Source: CAWAHD01 sp963781785
Lineage (GTDB): Bacteria > Planctomycetota > Planctomycetia > Isosphaerales > Isosphaeraceae
NCBI GenBank assembly: GCA_963781785.1
Contig: CAWAHD010000001.1
Coordinates: forward strand, 2,542,001 to 2,606,000
Length of the DNA: 64,000 bases
Direction of reading: 5' to 3'
Shown here: piece by piece, positions 28,234 through 36,139 of the stretch
Layout: the number at the start of each line of letters is the position of its first letter
Position numbering within the stretch: the stretch's first letter is position 1
Position numbers and translations under genes: made by a program
The notes under the pieces: model-generated
What the model was told of the DNA's origin: nothing
The model's database searches: none
What the model saw: the letters and a program-made list of their open reading frames with translations, nothing else

Positions 28234-28404
28234 TGGAAGATCTTCTCCTTGGTGAAGTAGTTCGCCTCGTATTCAAGCGGCGGCAGGCGGCTGAGATGCA
28301 ATCAAAGCCGGCACCGCCTCCCCACGCTGGAAAAAGTGCCGGCAGCTTCCGAACGCTGCCCTATGCCCTCTGTGCAAAAGAACTGGAATGTCGCACAACG
28401 AGGA

Positions 28405-28665
28405 TCATGGTGGTTCATCTTGCTCCTCCTGTTGCTCTTCGCGGCTCTCGAGAACGTCGAGCCGGTCGAGTAATGCGCTCTCCCGGTCGTCGAATTCTTC
28501 GTCGGTAATGCTCCCTGCTTCCAGGAGCATGTAAAGCTCGCCGAGCTCTGTGCGGATCGCGGCGGATTCGTTGAGCATTTCCTGCACGGCCGCGTTGTGA
28601 ATCTCCCGGAAAACGGCGAGCACGCCTCGTACTGGACTCATCAGGACATTGTCGAGTATAATCAT
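28405..28665 (-). CDS. gvpG: GvpG, gas vesicle assembly protein
   Basis: An 86-residue acidic helical protein. MSPVRGVLAVFREIHNAA followed by ELGELYMLLEAGSITDEEFDDRESALLDRL is the GvpG pattern, ending in a Glu/Gln-rich tail. It lies 12 bases after gvpF, and the F-G order is conserved. About 170 bases without a gene separate it from the TPR-like gene. Confidence 0.93.
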   Translation of the reverse strand: MIILDNVLMSPVRGVLAVFREIHNAAVQEMLNESAAIRTELGELYMLLEAGSITDEEFDDRESALLDRLDVLESREEQQEEQDEPP

Positions 28666-28677
28666 GTGACGTCCATG

Positions 28678-29460
28678 CTAATAGGTAAGCTGTATGTCCA
28701 CGAAATGGTGCGGCGGCCAGGGCCCATTGAAATCGAACGCGAAATCGTCGTCGAAAAGAGCGGCGGCTTCGATCACTCCCTGCTCAAAGTCCTTTTGGCG
28801 GTCGCGGTCAACCAAGCAGGCGAGGTTTACGGCTTCGCGCTCGCTGCGCGGCTCGTCGACCACGAGCTCGACGCAACGCGGCTGCATCTGCATCGTGATC
28901 TTCTCCGTCACCTCGGCGCGGGCCGCGCTCAGGACGCTGTCGAATCGCCGTCCCAGTGCGATCTTCTCTTCCCGCGACGGCTCTCGGCCACCGCGGAACA
29001 GTCGGTCCCGATAGGTCTTCAGCTCGGGGTGCGTCAGCACGAAGTATTCATAGATATTCGATTTATCCCAGACGACGCGCGTACCCATTTCGACCTTGCC
29101 ACGCACCCTGCGGAGCTGGGCGGTGAACGCCGCGCGGTTGAGGCCGAGAATGCGCCGCACCGCATCTGGGCCGTCGGCGATCAGGCCAAACGACATGGGT
29201 AAGACGCTGCCGACGGCCATCAGCCGTTTGAGAACCTCATGGTGGGCCGCGACGCGTCTTCGCTCGGGACGGATGCGCCGATTGGGAATATCGCTGACGA
29301 CGGCGGCGTGCCGGCCGTCACCGAGAGTGTAGACGCGTCCGCCCTCCAGACCAATCAAGCCAGTCAGATTCTGATCATCGACGTTGTCGATCACCCCGTA
29401 CACGTACCGACCCTCCGTTTCCTGCGACGTCTGATGTGGCTCGGGACGCGGCTCTGCCAT
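28678..29460 (-). CDS. gvpF: GvpF/GvpL family protein, copy 1
   Basis: About 260 residues from the ATG at 29460, which follows GAGGAG. The family shows as RYVYGVID at the N-terminus, the AHHEVLKRLMAVGSVLPMSFG block, and the ending FNGPWPPHHFVDI. GvpF/L proteins contact GvpA and act in shell nucleation. It lies between the 107-residue unknown and gvpG. Two further, divergent GvpF/L genes lie at 34.5-36.1 kb. Confidence 0.93.
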   Translation of the reverse strand: MAEPRPEPHQTSQETEGRYVYGVIDNVDDQNLTGLIGLEGGRVYTLGDGRHAAVVSDIPNRRIRPERRRVAAHHEVLKRLMAVGSVLPMSFGLIADGPDAVRRILGLNRAAFTAQLRRVRGKVEMGTRVVWDKSNIYEYFVLTHPELKTYRDRLFRGGREPSREEKIALGRRFDSVLSAARAEVTEKITMQMQPRCVELVVDEPRSEREAVNLACLVDRDRQKDFEQGVIEAAALFDDDFAFDFNGPWPPHHFVDIQLTY

Positions 29461-29525
29461 CGTGCTGTGTCTCCTCATCGCTGAATCTCGAAAGGGGCCG
29501 CTGGCGTGGTATCAGTTTCAAGACG

Positions 29526-29849
29526 TCAGTACGAAATGTTCCTGCTCTTGATGCGAACCTTCGGCTCCGGCGGTTGTGGGATCGCTCCGGCCGCCGGGAC
29601 GTCGTGCTGCGGGATTTCACGGCGCGTCACCCCGAGCAGGCGGGCTTCCTTGTTCGCGATCTCGGTGAGGCGATTCTGGATCTCGGCATGTCTTCGTTGC
29701 CAGCGCACGAGTTCTCGCCTTAGCATCGAGCGCTCGTTCGCCATGGCAGAGAGCTCGAGGTAAGCGCCGCCGGCGGTTCGCGCCCGACGGTTGTCCAGGA
29801 GGGCCCCCATGGTCTTGACCGACGGCAGCCCTTTACGCTCGCTTGCCAT
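29526..29849 (-). CDS. 107-residue coiled-coil protein between gvpN and gvpF, unknown
   Basis: The ATG at 29849 lies inside the 3' end of gvpN (17-base overlap). The N-terminal third is basic; residues 30-70 form a charged helix (MANERSMLRRELVRWQRRHAEIQNRLTEIANKEARLLG); the C-terminal third is Pro- and Gln-rich. The gene lies between gvpN and gvpF, which are adjacent in Bacillus. No family is recognised; the overlap suggests it is part of the operon. Confidence 0.7.
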   Translation of the reverse strand: MASERKGLPSVKTMGALLDNRRARTAGGAYLELSAMANERSMLRRELVRWQRRHAEIQNRLTEIANKEARLLGVTRREIPQHDVPAAGAIPQPPEPKVRIKSRNISY

Positions 29850-30840
29850 GGATCTTGCCTCCCAGAGCTTTGCGGTGGCCGTTGGTACCGCTGGCGCTTG
29901 CACCGTTCTCTTTGCCGGCCGACGCACAGATGTTTCTGACGATCTCGTCGAGCCAGTCGGAACCGACGCGGTCGCCGTCACGAGTGATCTTGATTGTGTC
30001 GGTGCGCAATACATCGCGGCAGGTTTCGCGGAAGGCCGCGTCGCCGGGTTCGGCCCGGGCGTTGCGCAGGACCATGATCCGGGCCAGGCTGATGCACGAC
30101 CGCACCGTGGGCAGGTGGTTCTGTATGCCGAGCCGGCGGAACTCCCGCACAATGTCGACGATGATGGTAGCCGAACGGTGATCCAGCCCAGACTTTGCCT
30201 TGGTGATATTGACTTCCGTCTCGCGGTCGTAGTGATCGACGCTGATCGTGATGATCCGGTCCATGAGCGCGTCCTGAGTCTTGTGCACCCCCGCATATTC
30301 CTCGGGATTGCTCGTGAAGATCATCGCGAATTCGTGATGAACGGCGATGTATCCTTCATTCATGCGGCTGACCGGCAGCTCGAGCAGACGTTCCTCCAGG
30401 ATGCTGAGGAGGACATTATTGGCCTCAGGGCGCGACCGGTTGAACTCGTCGTAGATCACGGTGAAACCGTACTTGCACGCGCTCGTGAGACGGTGGTCGA
30501 CCCAGGTCTTCGTGAAGTTCTCCTCGGTTTTGACCACCGAGTGAATGAAATTGTCCACGACGCGCGACGAGCGGAAGCCAAGCTGGCCGCCGACCAAGTC
30601 GGAGCTGCCGAACTCGTCGTCGCCGTGGATCAGCAGCACTGGCCTGCCGAGCTGTGCCGCGACGTGCATCGCCAGGGTGGTTTTGCCGGTCCCCGCAGGC
30701 CCGCTGAAGTGGATCGGATACCCGGCCTTGAGATAAGAGAAGGCCCGGTTCGCCAGGCTCTGGACGATGGGGGTCTGGACAAAGTCGGACTTCTGCTTCA
30801 GCGTCAATACGGTCAGGTCGTCGTTATCCACGGCAGGCAT
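29833..30840 (-). CDS. gvpN: GvpN, AAA+ ATPase for gas vesicle assembly
   Basis: 335 residues from the ATG at 30840, preceded by GAGGAG. It is a MoxR-like AAA+ protein: Walker A HFSGPAGTGKTTLA, Walker B TVIYDEFNRSRPEANN, sensor IFTSNPEEYAGVHKTQDALMDR, as in GvpN. It begins with the GvpN-type QTPIVQSLANRAFSYLKAGYPIH region. A Gly/Asn/Lys-rich C-terminal tail is extra. GvpN energises vesicle growth, possibly by inserting GvpA or handling GvpC. Frame intact. Confidence 0.96.
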   Translation of the reverse strand: MPAVDNDDLTVLTLKQKSDFVQTPIVQSLANRAFSYLKAGYPIHFSGPAGTGKTTLAMHVAAQLGRPVLLIHGDDEFGSSDLVGGQLGFRSSRVVDNFIHSVVKTEENFTKTWVDHRLTSACKYGFTVIYDEFNRSRPEANNVLLSILEERLLELPVSRMNEGYIAVHHEFAMIFTSNPEEYAGVHKTQDALMDRIITISVDHYDRETEVNITKAKSGLDHRSATIIVDIVREFRRLGIQNHLPTVRSCISLARIMVLRNARAEPGDAAFRETCRDVLRTDTIKITRDGDRVGSDWLDEIVRNICASAGKENGASASGTNGHRKALGGKIHGKRA

Positions 30841-31046
30841 GTCTCCTCGTGCTCGACAATCGACTGCTGACCGGGCAACAGTCGTACTGGAAACCGACAA
30901 GTCAACCACATCTCACGAAATCGAACGTTTGAGGCGTCAGACGGCAAAGCGGCGGCCGAGAGCGGGACAGGACGGCCTGAGCTCGACAGAACAACTGGCC
31001 CCAATGCCCCGGCCAGGGGCGCTGGCATCGCGCAACGGAACTCAGG

Positions 31047-31466
31047 TCAGCCCGCGTGGTGATGCGCTTTCGCCCAGGTTTTCGCCACTTGTCGCAACTC
31101 GCTCGCAAGATGGTGTTGCTCCTTCTTGCAATGCGCACGAAAGCTCGAGACGGATTTCCTCAAGTTGTGCATTTCCCGGGCGAGACTCTTTCGCAGCTCG
31201 TCGCGCATCCGTGCGATCTGCTGCTGGTAGTAACCGCGAGCGGCGGCGACCCGATCCAGACGCTCGCCGCGGTTAGCGACGAGTGCCAGTCGCTGCTGCG
31301 CGGCCATCTCACGATGCGCGTCGCCAATTTGCACCATCAATCCGCGAGCGCCCTCCAGGCATTCTTCCGTCGCGTTCTCAATGTGCCGTAGATCACTCTT
31401 TCGCTCTTTGGTGGATGCTCGCAGGTCCTCCGTGAACCTCCGCATACTTTCAACCAGGATGCCCAT
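31047..31466 (-). CDS. Helical protein at the gvpC position, possible divergent GvpC
   Basis: A 139-residue protein predicted almost wholly alpha-helical, with charged residues and Arg/Glu/Gln throughout and aromatic residues spaced along it (begins MGILVESMRRFTEDLRAS; includes ARGYYQQQIARMRDEL and SFRAHCKKEQHHLASEL). Cyanobacterial operons run gvpA-gvpC-gvpN, and this gene lies exactly between gvpA and gvpN. GvpC is an amphipathic helical rod that strengthens the outside of the shell. I do not see clear 33-residue repeats, so the GvpC assignment rests on position and helix character. Confidence 0.6.
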   Translation of the reverse strand: MGILVESMRRFTEDLRASTKERKSDLRHIENATEECLEGARGLMVQIGDAHREMAAQQRLALVANRGERLDRVAAARGYYQQQIARMRDELRKSLAREMHNLRKSVSSFRAHCKKEQHHLASELRQVAKTWAKAHHHAG

Positions 31467-31577
31467 TCGATAGTCCTCTCAAAGTAGTGTCTCGATCAGC
31501 GTATGTTGACTCACTCTCCCGGCCAACCCCGATCGCCCCTCAGAGGGTCGCGATCAGGGTCGACCGGCTGCGCCTGG

Positions 31578-31601
31578 TCTCCCCCCGCGGGGGAAGGGAG
31601 A
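31578..31601 (-). terminator. GC-rich hairpin downstream of gvpA
   Basis: TCTCCC (31578-31583) pairs with GGGAGA (31596-31601) around a CCCGCGGG-containing core. It lies about 150 bases after gvpA and before the GvpC-like gene. There is no run of U, so it would be a weak or Rho-aided terminator, or an mRNA stabiliser. In cyanobacteria most transcripts stop after gvpA, which would fit. Confidence 0.3.
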
Positions 31602-31611
31602 AACCCGGCAC

Positions 31612-31627
31612 GGGAACGCACGTGCCA
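31612..31627 (-). promoter_or_regulatory. Imperfect sigma54-like promoter before the GvpC-like gene
   Basis: On the minus strand this reads TGGCACG-TGCG-TTCCC: a perfect -24 box with the right spacing, but TTCC instead of TTGC at -12. It lies 146 bases before the GvpC-like start. The changed -12 dinucleotide makes activity doubtful. Confidence 0.3.
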
Positions 31628-31753
31628 GTACGTCCAGAGTTCCGTTCTTGTCCCGACGAAACCGGCCGGCCAATCATTCCCTGGCGCCCTGAGAAACGCC
31701 GATGGCTGATGCGCGCCGGCGGAAGGAATCACCTCGGCTCGGAATCGACGGGA

Positions 31754-31972
31754 TCAGGCCGGCACCGCGGCGGACGACGTCAGGCCGATCGCCTCGGCAT
31801 ACTTCAGGTACGTCTCGACCGACGCGATCACGACGCGGGCTTCGATCGACAGGAGCTCGATGCCGACCAGCGACACCTTTGCCCACGCGTCGATCACAAT
31901 ACCCTTGTCCAGAATCCGGTCGACGACTTCGGCCAGACTGGAGCTGTCCGTCGACTTCATAACCTTTGCCAT
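31754..31972 (-). CDS. gvpA: GvpA, major gas vesicle shell protein
   Basis: A 72-residue protein almost identical in pattern to GvpA across bacteria: SSLAEVVDRILDKGIVIDAW, VSLVGIELLSIEARVVIASV, ETYLKYAEAIGLT. GvpA polymerises into the ribs of the gas-filled shell. The SD GAGGAG lies 9 bases upstream of the ATG. A sigma54-type promoter lies about 100 bases upstream. Single copy in this window and fully intact, so the organism probably makes gas vesicles. Confidence 0.98.
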   Translation of the reverse strand: MAKVMKSTDSSSLAEVVDRILDKGIVIDAWAKVSLVGIELLSIEARVVIASVETYLKYAEAIGLTSSAAVPA

Positions 31973-32616
31973 TGCTACGACTCCTCATTTCAAGGTTTGG
32001 GAACTCTTGGCTCGTGGCTCACGCTGAGCCAGGGGTCCGACTGCGATCGTTTCCCGGCACCGACGAGATACAATTACCGTGCCAACCGTAGACGGTCTGA
32101 GCAGAAAACGCGGAACTGGCATATCTGGTGCTCTGAACATATATAGTACGATGTGTGACGATTCTTCGTCGTCGCGCCGCGGAGCCGAACGAATGCTGCT
32201 GACAAAGACCCGTGACGGGGGTCGTTTAAGGGATGACAGTGCGTGGCCAGAAACCGCGCCACGCGATCGAAAACTCCTTGATATTCCGTAAGAAACGGCG
32301 CTGCCGGCCAGCTCAGACAGCAATTGTGATCCGCCCCCTCGATCAGACTCACGGAGCGCCCCACTGCGCCCACTTTCAGAATTCCGGAGCGGCACGGGAG
32401 CCGCGAGATCGACGAAGCCTGTGTACCGGGTTCCTGCGATTCGCCACCGATTGACTTTAGGCGATCTCGGCCCTGACTCGCGCGATATGGGAGTTGAAGC
32501 CCGACTCGGGAGTGAATTCCCTACGGCGACTTCCCGGCGATCGGACGGACCGGCGAGCACGATCGGCCACGGAATGGCGGGGCGCCCGAAGTAAAGATCA
32601 ATGGTCATCGTGTCAC
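31973..32616. other. gvpA upstream regulatory region
   Basis: About 640 bases between gvpA and the receiver gene without a supported gene. It holds the sigma54-type promoter at 32069-32084. About 500 bases upstream of that could hold binding sites for the NtrC-type activator, but I did not find a convincing repeated palindrome by eye. A minus-strand frame around 32240-32380 gives a vaguely hydrolase-like stretch (SLIEGADHNCCLSWPAAPF), too short to call. Confidence 0.5.
32069..32084 (-). promoter_or_regulatory. Sigma54 (RpoN) type promoter of gvpA
   Basis: On the minus strand the sequence is TGGCACGGTAATTGTA, against the sigma54 consensus TGGCACGNNNNTTGCW. The -24 half is perfect, the spacing is right, and the only mismatch is T for C at -12. 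The predicted start site is about 85 bases before the gvpA ATG. A gene for a sigma54 activator with the GAFTGA motif lies 7 kb away on the same strand. Sequence and context agree; activity is inferred. Confidence 0.65.
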
Positions 32617-33018
32617 TCAGCGGCCGGAGGCAAGCTGGATGATCCTCTTGAACTGCTCGTAGAGGAAGGGTTTCGAGAGATAGCCGATCACGAGATGGTC
32701 GGTGAGCGCATTCTGGACCGCATCGTCGTTGTTGTAATAGAAGCCGGAGACCAGGACGCACGGGAGCTGGGGGTGATCGGGTCGGATGCTCCGAACAAGC
32801 TCGAATCCGTCCATGTCGGGCAGCTTGACATCGGCGAAGAGAAGGTCGAAGCGTTGTTGTTGCAGGATGCTGACGGCCGCACGAGCGTTCTTGACCACGG
32901 TCGCCTGATGCCCCTCCATCATGATGAACCGCTCGAGCGCCCAACACATATCGTCGTCGTCGTCGACGACCAGGATGCTGATCGCATTCTTCATGGCCTT
33001 CACGTGGTTCGGCGTCAT
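32617..33018 (-). CDS. Single-domain response regulator
   Basis: A 133-residue receiver with the acidic pair in ILVVDDDDD, the phospho-Asp in LLFADVKLPDMDG, a Ser/Thr-position residue in CVLVSGFY and Lys in GYLSKPF. It has no output domain. Its start overlaps the kinase stop by ATGA, so the two are coupled. It could relay phosphate from the kinase to another protein, or compete with the NtrC-type regulator. Confidence 0.92.
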   Translation of the reverse strand: MTPNHVKAMKNAISILVVDDDDDMCWALERFIMMEGHQATVVKNARAAVSILQQQRFDLLFADVKLPDMDGFELVRSIRPDHPQLPCVLVSGFYYNNDDAVQNALTDHLVIGYLSKPFLYEQFKRIIQLASGR

Positions 33019-34499
33019 GGCTGCGACTCCTCGGGGAGGCTGACGGTGATCGTGGTTCCCTGTCCTGCGACGCTTGCAATGTCGATCGTTCCCTCGTGCT
33101 GGTTGACGATTGCATAACAGATCGAAAGGCCCAGCCCGGTCCCTTTGCCGACCGGCATGGTCGTGAAGAACGGGTCGAAGACGTTGCGCAGATTGACCTC
33201 TGGAATCCCTCGGCCGTCGTCGGTCACGCGCAGGACGACGAATTCGTCGATCGGTTCGATCTCGAGGACGACTGTACCGCCGCGATCGTTCATCGCGTTG
33301 GCGGCGTTCAGGAGCAAGTTGGTCACGACTTGCTGGAGGAGGTCCTCGTTTCCAAGTACATGGACCGGGGCGGTGGGAAGGTCGGCGCGCAGGTCGATGC
33401 GCGACAGCTTGAGCTGGTTGGCCACGAGGTTCACGGCCTGCCGCACCACATCAACAATATCGAGCCGTCTCAGGACCCCGCCTCGGTCGGAGGGACGAGC
33501 AAACCGGAGGAGGCTCTCGATGATTCCCGAGGCTCGCTGCACGTTTCGACAGATCTTGTCGGCGCACTCACGCCGTTCGCTCCTGGCGAGGCGGCCTTCG
33601 AGGAGCATCTCGCCGGCGCATGACACGACAGCGAGTGGATTCCGGATCTCGTGTGCGATGCCGCCGGCCATCACGCCTAGGGCCGCGAGCTTCTCAGAGC
33701 GGAAGAGCTGGGCTTCCAGCTTGCGGCGCTCCGTGAGATCGCGGCCCACGGCGACAAACCCCGTGATGTTCCCCTCTTCATCGCGCATCGGGGAGCAGAC
33801 CCAGGAGATGGGGATCGCGGTCTCCTCGCGACTGAGCAACTCGATCTCGACCGGTTCGGTGCGTCCATCCACAGGGACTCTTTGCAGGATCGCGCTCATG
33901 TCATGCCGGCTCGACTCGGAGCAGAGCGCGGAGATGTTCCGAAATCGCACATCCGCTTCCTCGTACCCGGTTACCCGCGCCGCGGCGGTGTTCCAGCTCA
34001 CGATCCGACCCAGCAGGTCGGTCGATATTACGAGATCGCTCGCGCTCTCGACGACGCTGGCAAGATGGCGCTCGGCCCGCCGCGCTTCCTCGCCGAGCCG
34101 GACCAGGTCGGTCACATCTTCCATCAGAAGCATGACGTTCTCCATCCCGCCTTTCCAGCGGAACGGCAGCAGGCTGTAATAATAGATCCGGGTCGCGACG
34201 CCTGGCACACGATAGACCATATGTTCGCCGGTAATCGACTGGCCCGTCCGGAACACTTCCTCCACTTTCGACTTGAGACTCATGTGCTGGTAGAAGAACG
34301 GCGGAAATATTTCCTCAAGCCGCCGATCAACGACTTGCGTTCCGGCAACGCGGGCCTTCTGCACGAAGTTTCGGTTGGCTGACACGATCCGCAGGCTCGG
34401 GTCGACGAGCAGCACGGAAGACGGGATGCTGTCCAAAAGCATCGTGTATAGCTTCTCGAATCGGCTCACGGATCGCTCATGTGCTGGCTCGCCACCCAT
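33015..34499 (-). CDS. PAS-PAS sensor histidine kinase of the gas vesicle locus
   Basis: 494 residues, no membrane segment, so probably cytoplasmic. Two PAS domains (about 15-130 and 150-265) precede HisKA (GGIAHEIRNPLAVVSCAGEM) and HATPase with N box LLLNAANAM, DDGRGIP, FFTTMPVGKGTGLGLSI. This is the NtrB/AtoS-like layout that often partners sigma54 activators. It lies 12 bases after a GvpF/L gene and before a receiver, in one transcription direction with the gvp genes, which suggests control of vesicle synthesis. Confidence 0.93.
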   Translation of the reverse strand: MGGEPAHERSVSRFEKLYTMLLDSIPSSVLLVDPSLRIVSANRNFVQKARVAGTQVVDRRLEEIFPPFFYQHMSLKSKVEEVFRTGQSITGEHMVYRVPGVATRIYYYSLLPFRWKGGMENVMLLMEDVTDLVRLGEEARRAERHLASVVESASDLVISTDLLGRIVSWNTAAARVTGYEEADVRFRNISALCSESSRHDMSAILQRVPVDGRTEPVEIELLSREETAIPISWVCSPMRDEEGNITGFVAVGRDLTERRKLEAQLFRSEKLAALGVMAGGIAHEIRNPLAVVSCAGEMLLEGRLARSERRECADKICRNVQRASGIIESLLRFARPSDRGGVLRRLDIVDVVRQAVNLVANQLKLSRIDLRADLPTAPVHVLGNEDLLQQVVTNLLLNAANAMNDRGGTVVLEIEPIDEFVVLRVTDDGRGIPEVNLRNVFDPFFTTMPVGKGTGLGLSICYAIVNQHEGTIDIASVAGQGTTITVSLPEESQP

Positions 34500-34511
34500 T
34501 TCGTGATCCTT

Positions 34512-35288
34512 TCATCGGTTAGCAACATCAAGGTCGAGATTCGATAGAGCAGCGGAAAAATGGTAAGGCGGCCAGGGCCCTGTCAGGAGCAGCCGGCAGA
34601 GGCATCGATCGCGAAACTCATCAAAGGCACGTACGAACCGTTCGCGGTCGCAACGCCGGGTGAGAAAATGAAGGGAAAGCACGCCGCGGTCGGCATCGGC
34701 GGTCTCATCGGCCTGGAACCTCACGAAACGTCCAGCGAATGCGTCCTGGACGGTCTCGATGGCGCGTGCCTTTCTTCGGGCTGATGCCTCGCGCTCTTGA
34801 TACCGGGCGCGAAGGCGAGCTAGGTACTCCGTGCCCGATCGTGCACAAGTCGCGTGCGGAACGTCGGAAGCCAGGCGCTCGGCCCCAGACTGCTGCGCAA
34901 TTTCGCGGCTCGGCTCGTCCGGGTCGATTTCGACAGTGTTCCAGACGACCCGCACACCCATCTCTTCGCATCCCTCAATCACATCGAGGGCGGCGCGAAA
35001 CGGCCCTGCCCGGAGTGTGAGCATTTCCTCGATGTCTCGCTCGGACGCGGCGCAGGTGCCGTACCGAACGGGAAGGACGTCGCACTGGGCGTGCAGGGCC
35101 GATACAACCTGCGCGAAGGCCAGCACCGAAGGTAAATCTTCCGTCGACGGGTGCTCGATGACGGCGGCCGAGGCGGCTGCGATGCCGTGCGTCTTGACCA
35201 TGGAGACGGCGCTCCCGCCAGGACGCGCGGCAAGGTTGAGTCCGGCCGCTGCTTGCTCGCGGACAATGCCATAAATGAGGCGACTCAT
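34512..35288 (-). CDS. gvpF: GvpF/GvpL family protein, copy 2 (divergent)
   Basis: 258 residues from the ATG at 35288, which overlaps the upstream GvpL stop. Family features are MSRLIYGIV at the start, VSALHAQCDVLPVRYGT in the middle and LLLTGPWPPYHFSAAL at the end. It is diverged from copies 1 and 3. GvpF/L proteins interact with GvpA during early assembly. The frame is intact. Confidence 0.88.
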   Translation of the reverse strand: MSRLIYGIVREQAAAGLNLAARPGGSAVSMVKTHGIAAASAAVIEHPSTEDLPSVLAFAQVVSALHAQCDVLPVRYGTCAASERDIEEMLTLRAGPFRAALDVIEGCEEMGVRVVWNTVEIDPDEPSREIAQQSGAERLASDVPHATCARSGTEYLARLRARYQEREASARRKARAIETVQDAFAGRFVRFQADETADADRGVLSLHFLTRRCDRERFVRAFDEFRDRCLCRLLLTGPWPPYHFSAALSNLDLDVANR

Positions 35289-36086
35289 GATGGGGTCCGA
35301 TCCAGCGAAGGACAAAAATGAAACGGCGGCCAGGGTCCGCAGCATTCCAGGCTGATCCCCTGTTCGCTGAAGCGAGATCCAAGCGTGTCGGCGAGGCCGC
35401 CGAGGCCATCGGCGGCGGGGCGCGGCACGAGCAGGGCAAGATTCAGGATCGTCTCCAGGTCGGTCCGGGAACCGATTCTCTGCGGGAGGCTCACGACTTC
35501 AATTGCGCGGGCGAGCAGTGCCGCGCGGATTTCCTCTGCCGCCGCCTGAGTCGACAGGATCGCCCGCCGGCGTGTCGCGGATTTCAGGCGCTTCTCGATG
35601 AAGTAGCGTTTTCCCGGCGCGTTGGGCAAACACCGCCATTCCTCAACAAGGGCAGGGTCGGACGACTTGGCCCACTCGTCTGACGTTTCGATGTTCACGA
35701 AGGCTTTGACCGACCATTCCTCCTTGCCAGTGATCCGCTCGAAGAAACTGGCTATCGCACAGTAGTGTGCATCGACGAACGTTTCCAGCGCCTCGCGGCT
35801 CGAGAACACTGCGCCAAAGCGCACGGGTAGAACGGGAGAACGTTCCATGACCGCCTCGATCACTTGCTCGTGCCGGCAGGCGCGGGACGACCCAGGCCGG
35901 GTCGAGGGGCACGTCCACGGCGGTGGCTTGCTGGAAAACGGAGAGCGGCACCTCGCTGATTACTGCTGCCAGCTCTCGAATGTCGAGACTCGTGACCGGC
36001 CCGCCACCATCGAGCCCGTCGACCGCGAGATCGCGGACCGAGCCCGCACGGGCGAGGCAGTACAGATAGATCGAGATCTGGTCCAT
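35285..36086 (-). CDS. gvpL: GvpL-like GvpF/L family protein, copy 3, one frameshift
   Basis: The N-terminus (MDQISIYLYCLARAG, then LAAVISEVPLSVFQ) is open from 36086. Near 35875-35885 homology changes frame: DPAWVVPR continues as ACRHEQVIEAVMERSPVLPVRFGAVFSS, and the second part ends ECCGPWPPFHFCP. About 266 residues when joined, normal for GvpL. It is the only frame break found in the gas vesicle region, so an isolated base error is likely. The stop overlaps the start of copy 2. Confidence 0.85.
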
Positions 36087-36139
36087 CGTGCTGCCTTCGC
36101 GACGGGATTGCGACATCTCGGTACGTGAGGCCATGGGCC

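Noticed and set aside
28234..28404. Sigma54-like box (CGGCACT...AGCG) between gvpG and the TPR-like gene
   Set aside because: The spacing between GG and GC is 11, not 10, so it is not accepted as a promoter.
32240..32380. Stretch reading SLIEGADHNCCLSWPAAPF (minus), resembling the His region of an alpha/beta hydrolase
   Set aside because: Only about 40 residues, with no nucleophile motif and no start. Too little to call even a pseudogene.
31985..33115. A minus-strand frame of 376 codons across the gvpA upstream region and the receiver gene
   Set aside because: It overlaps the receiver gene in the wrong frame and contains the gvpA promoter. No coherent domain was found.
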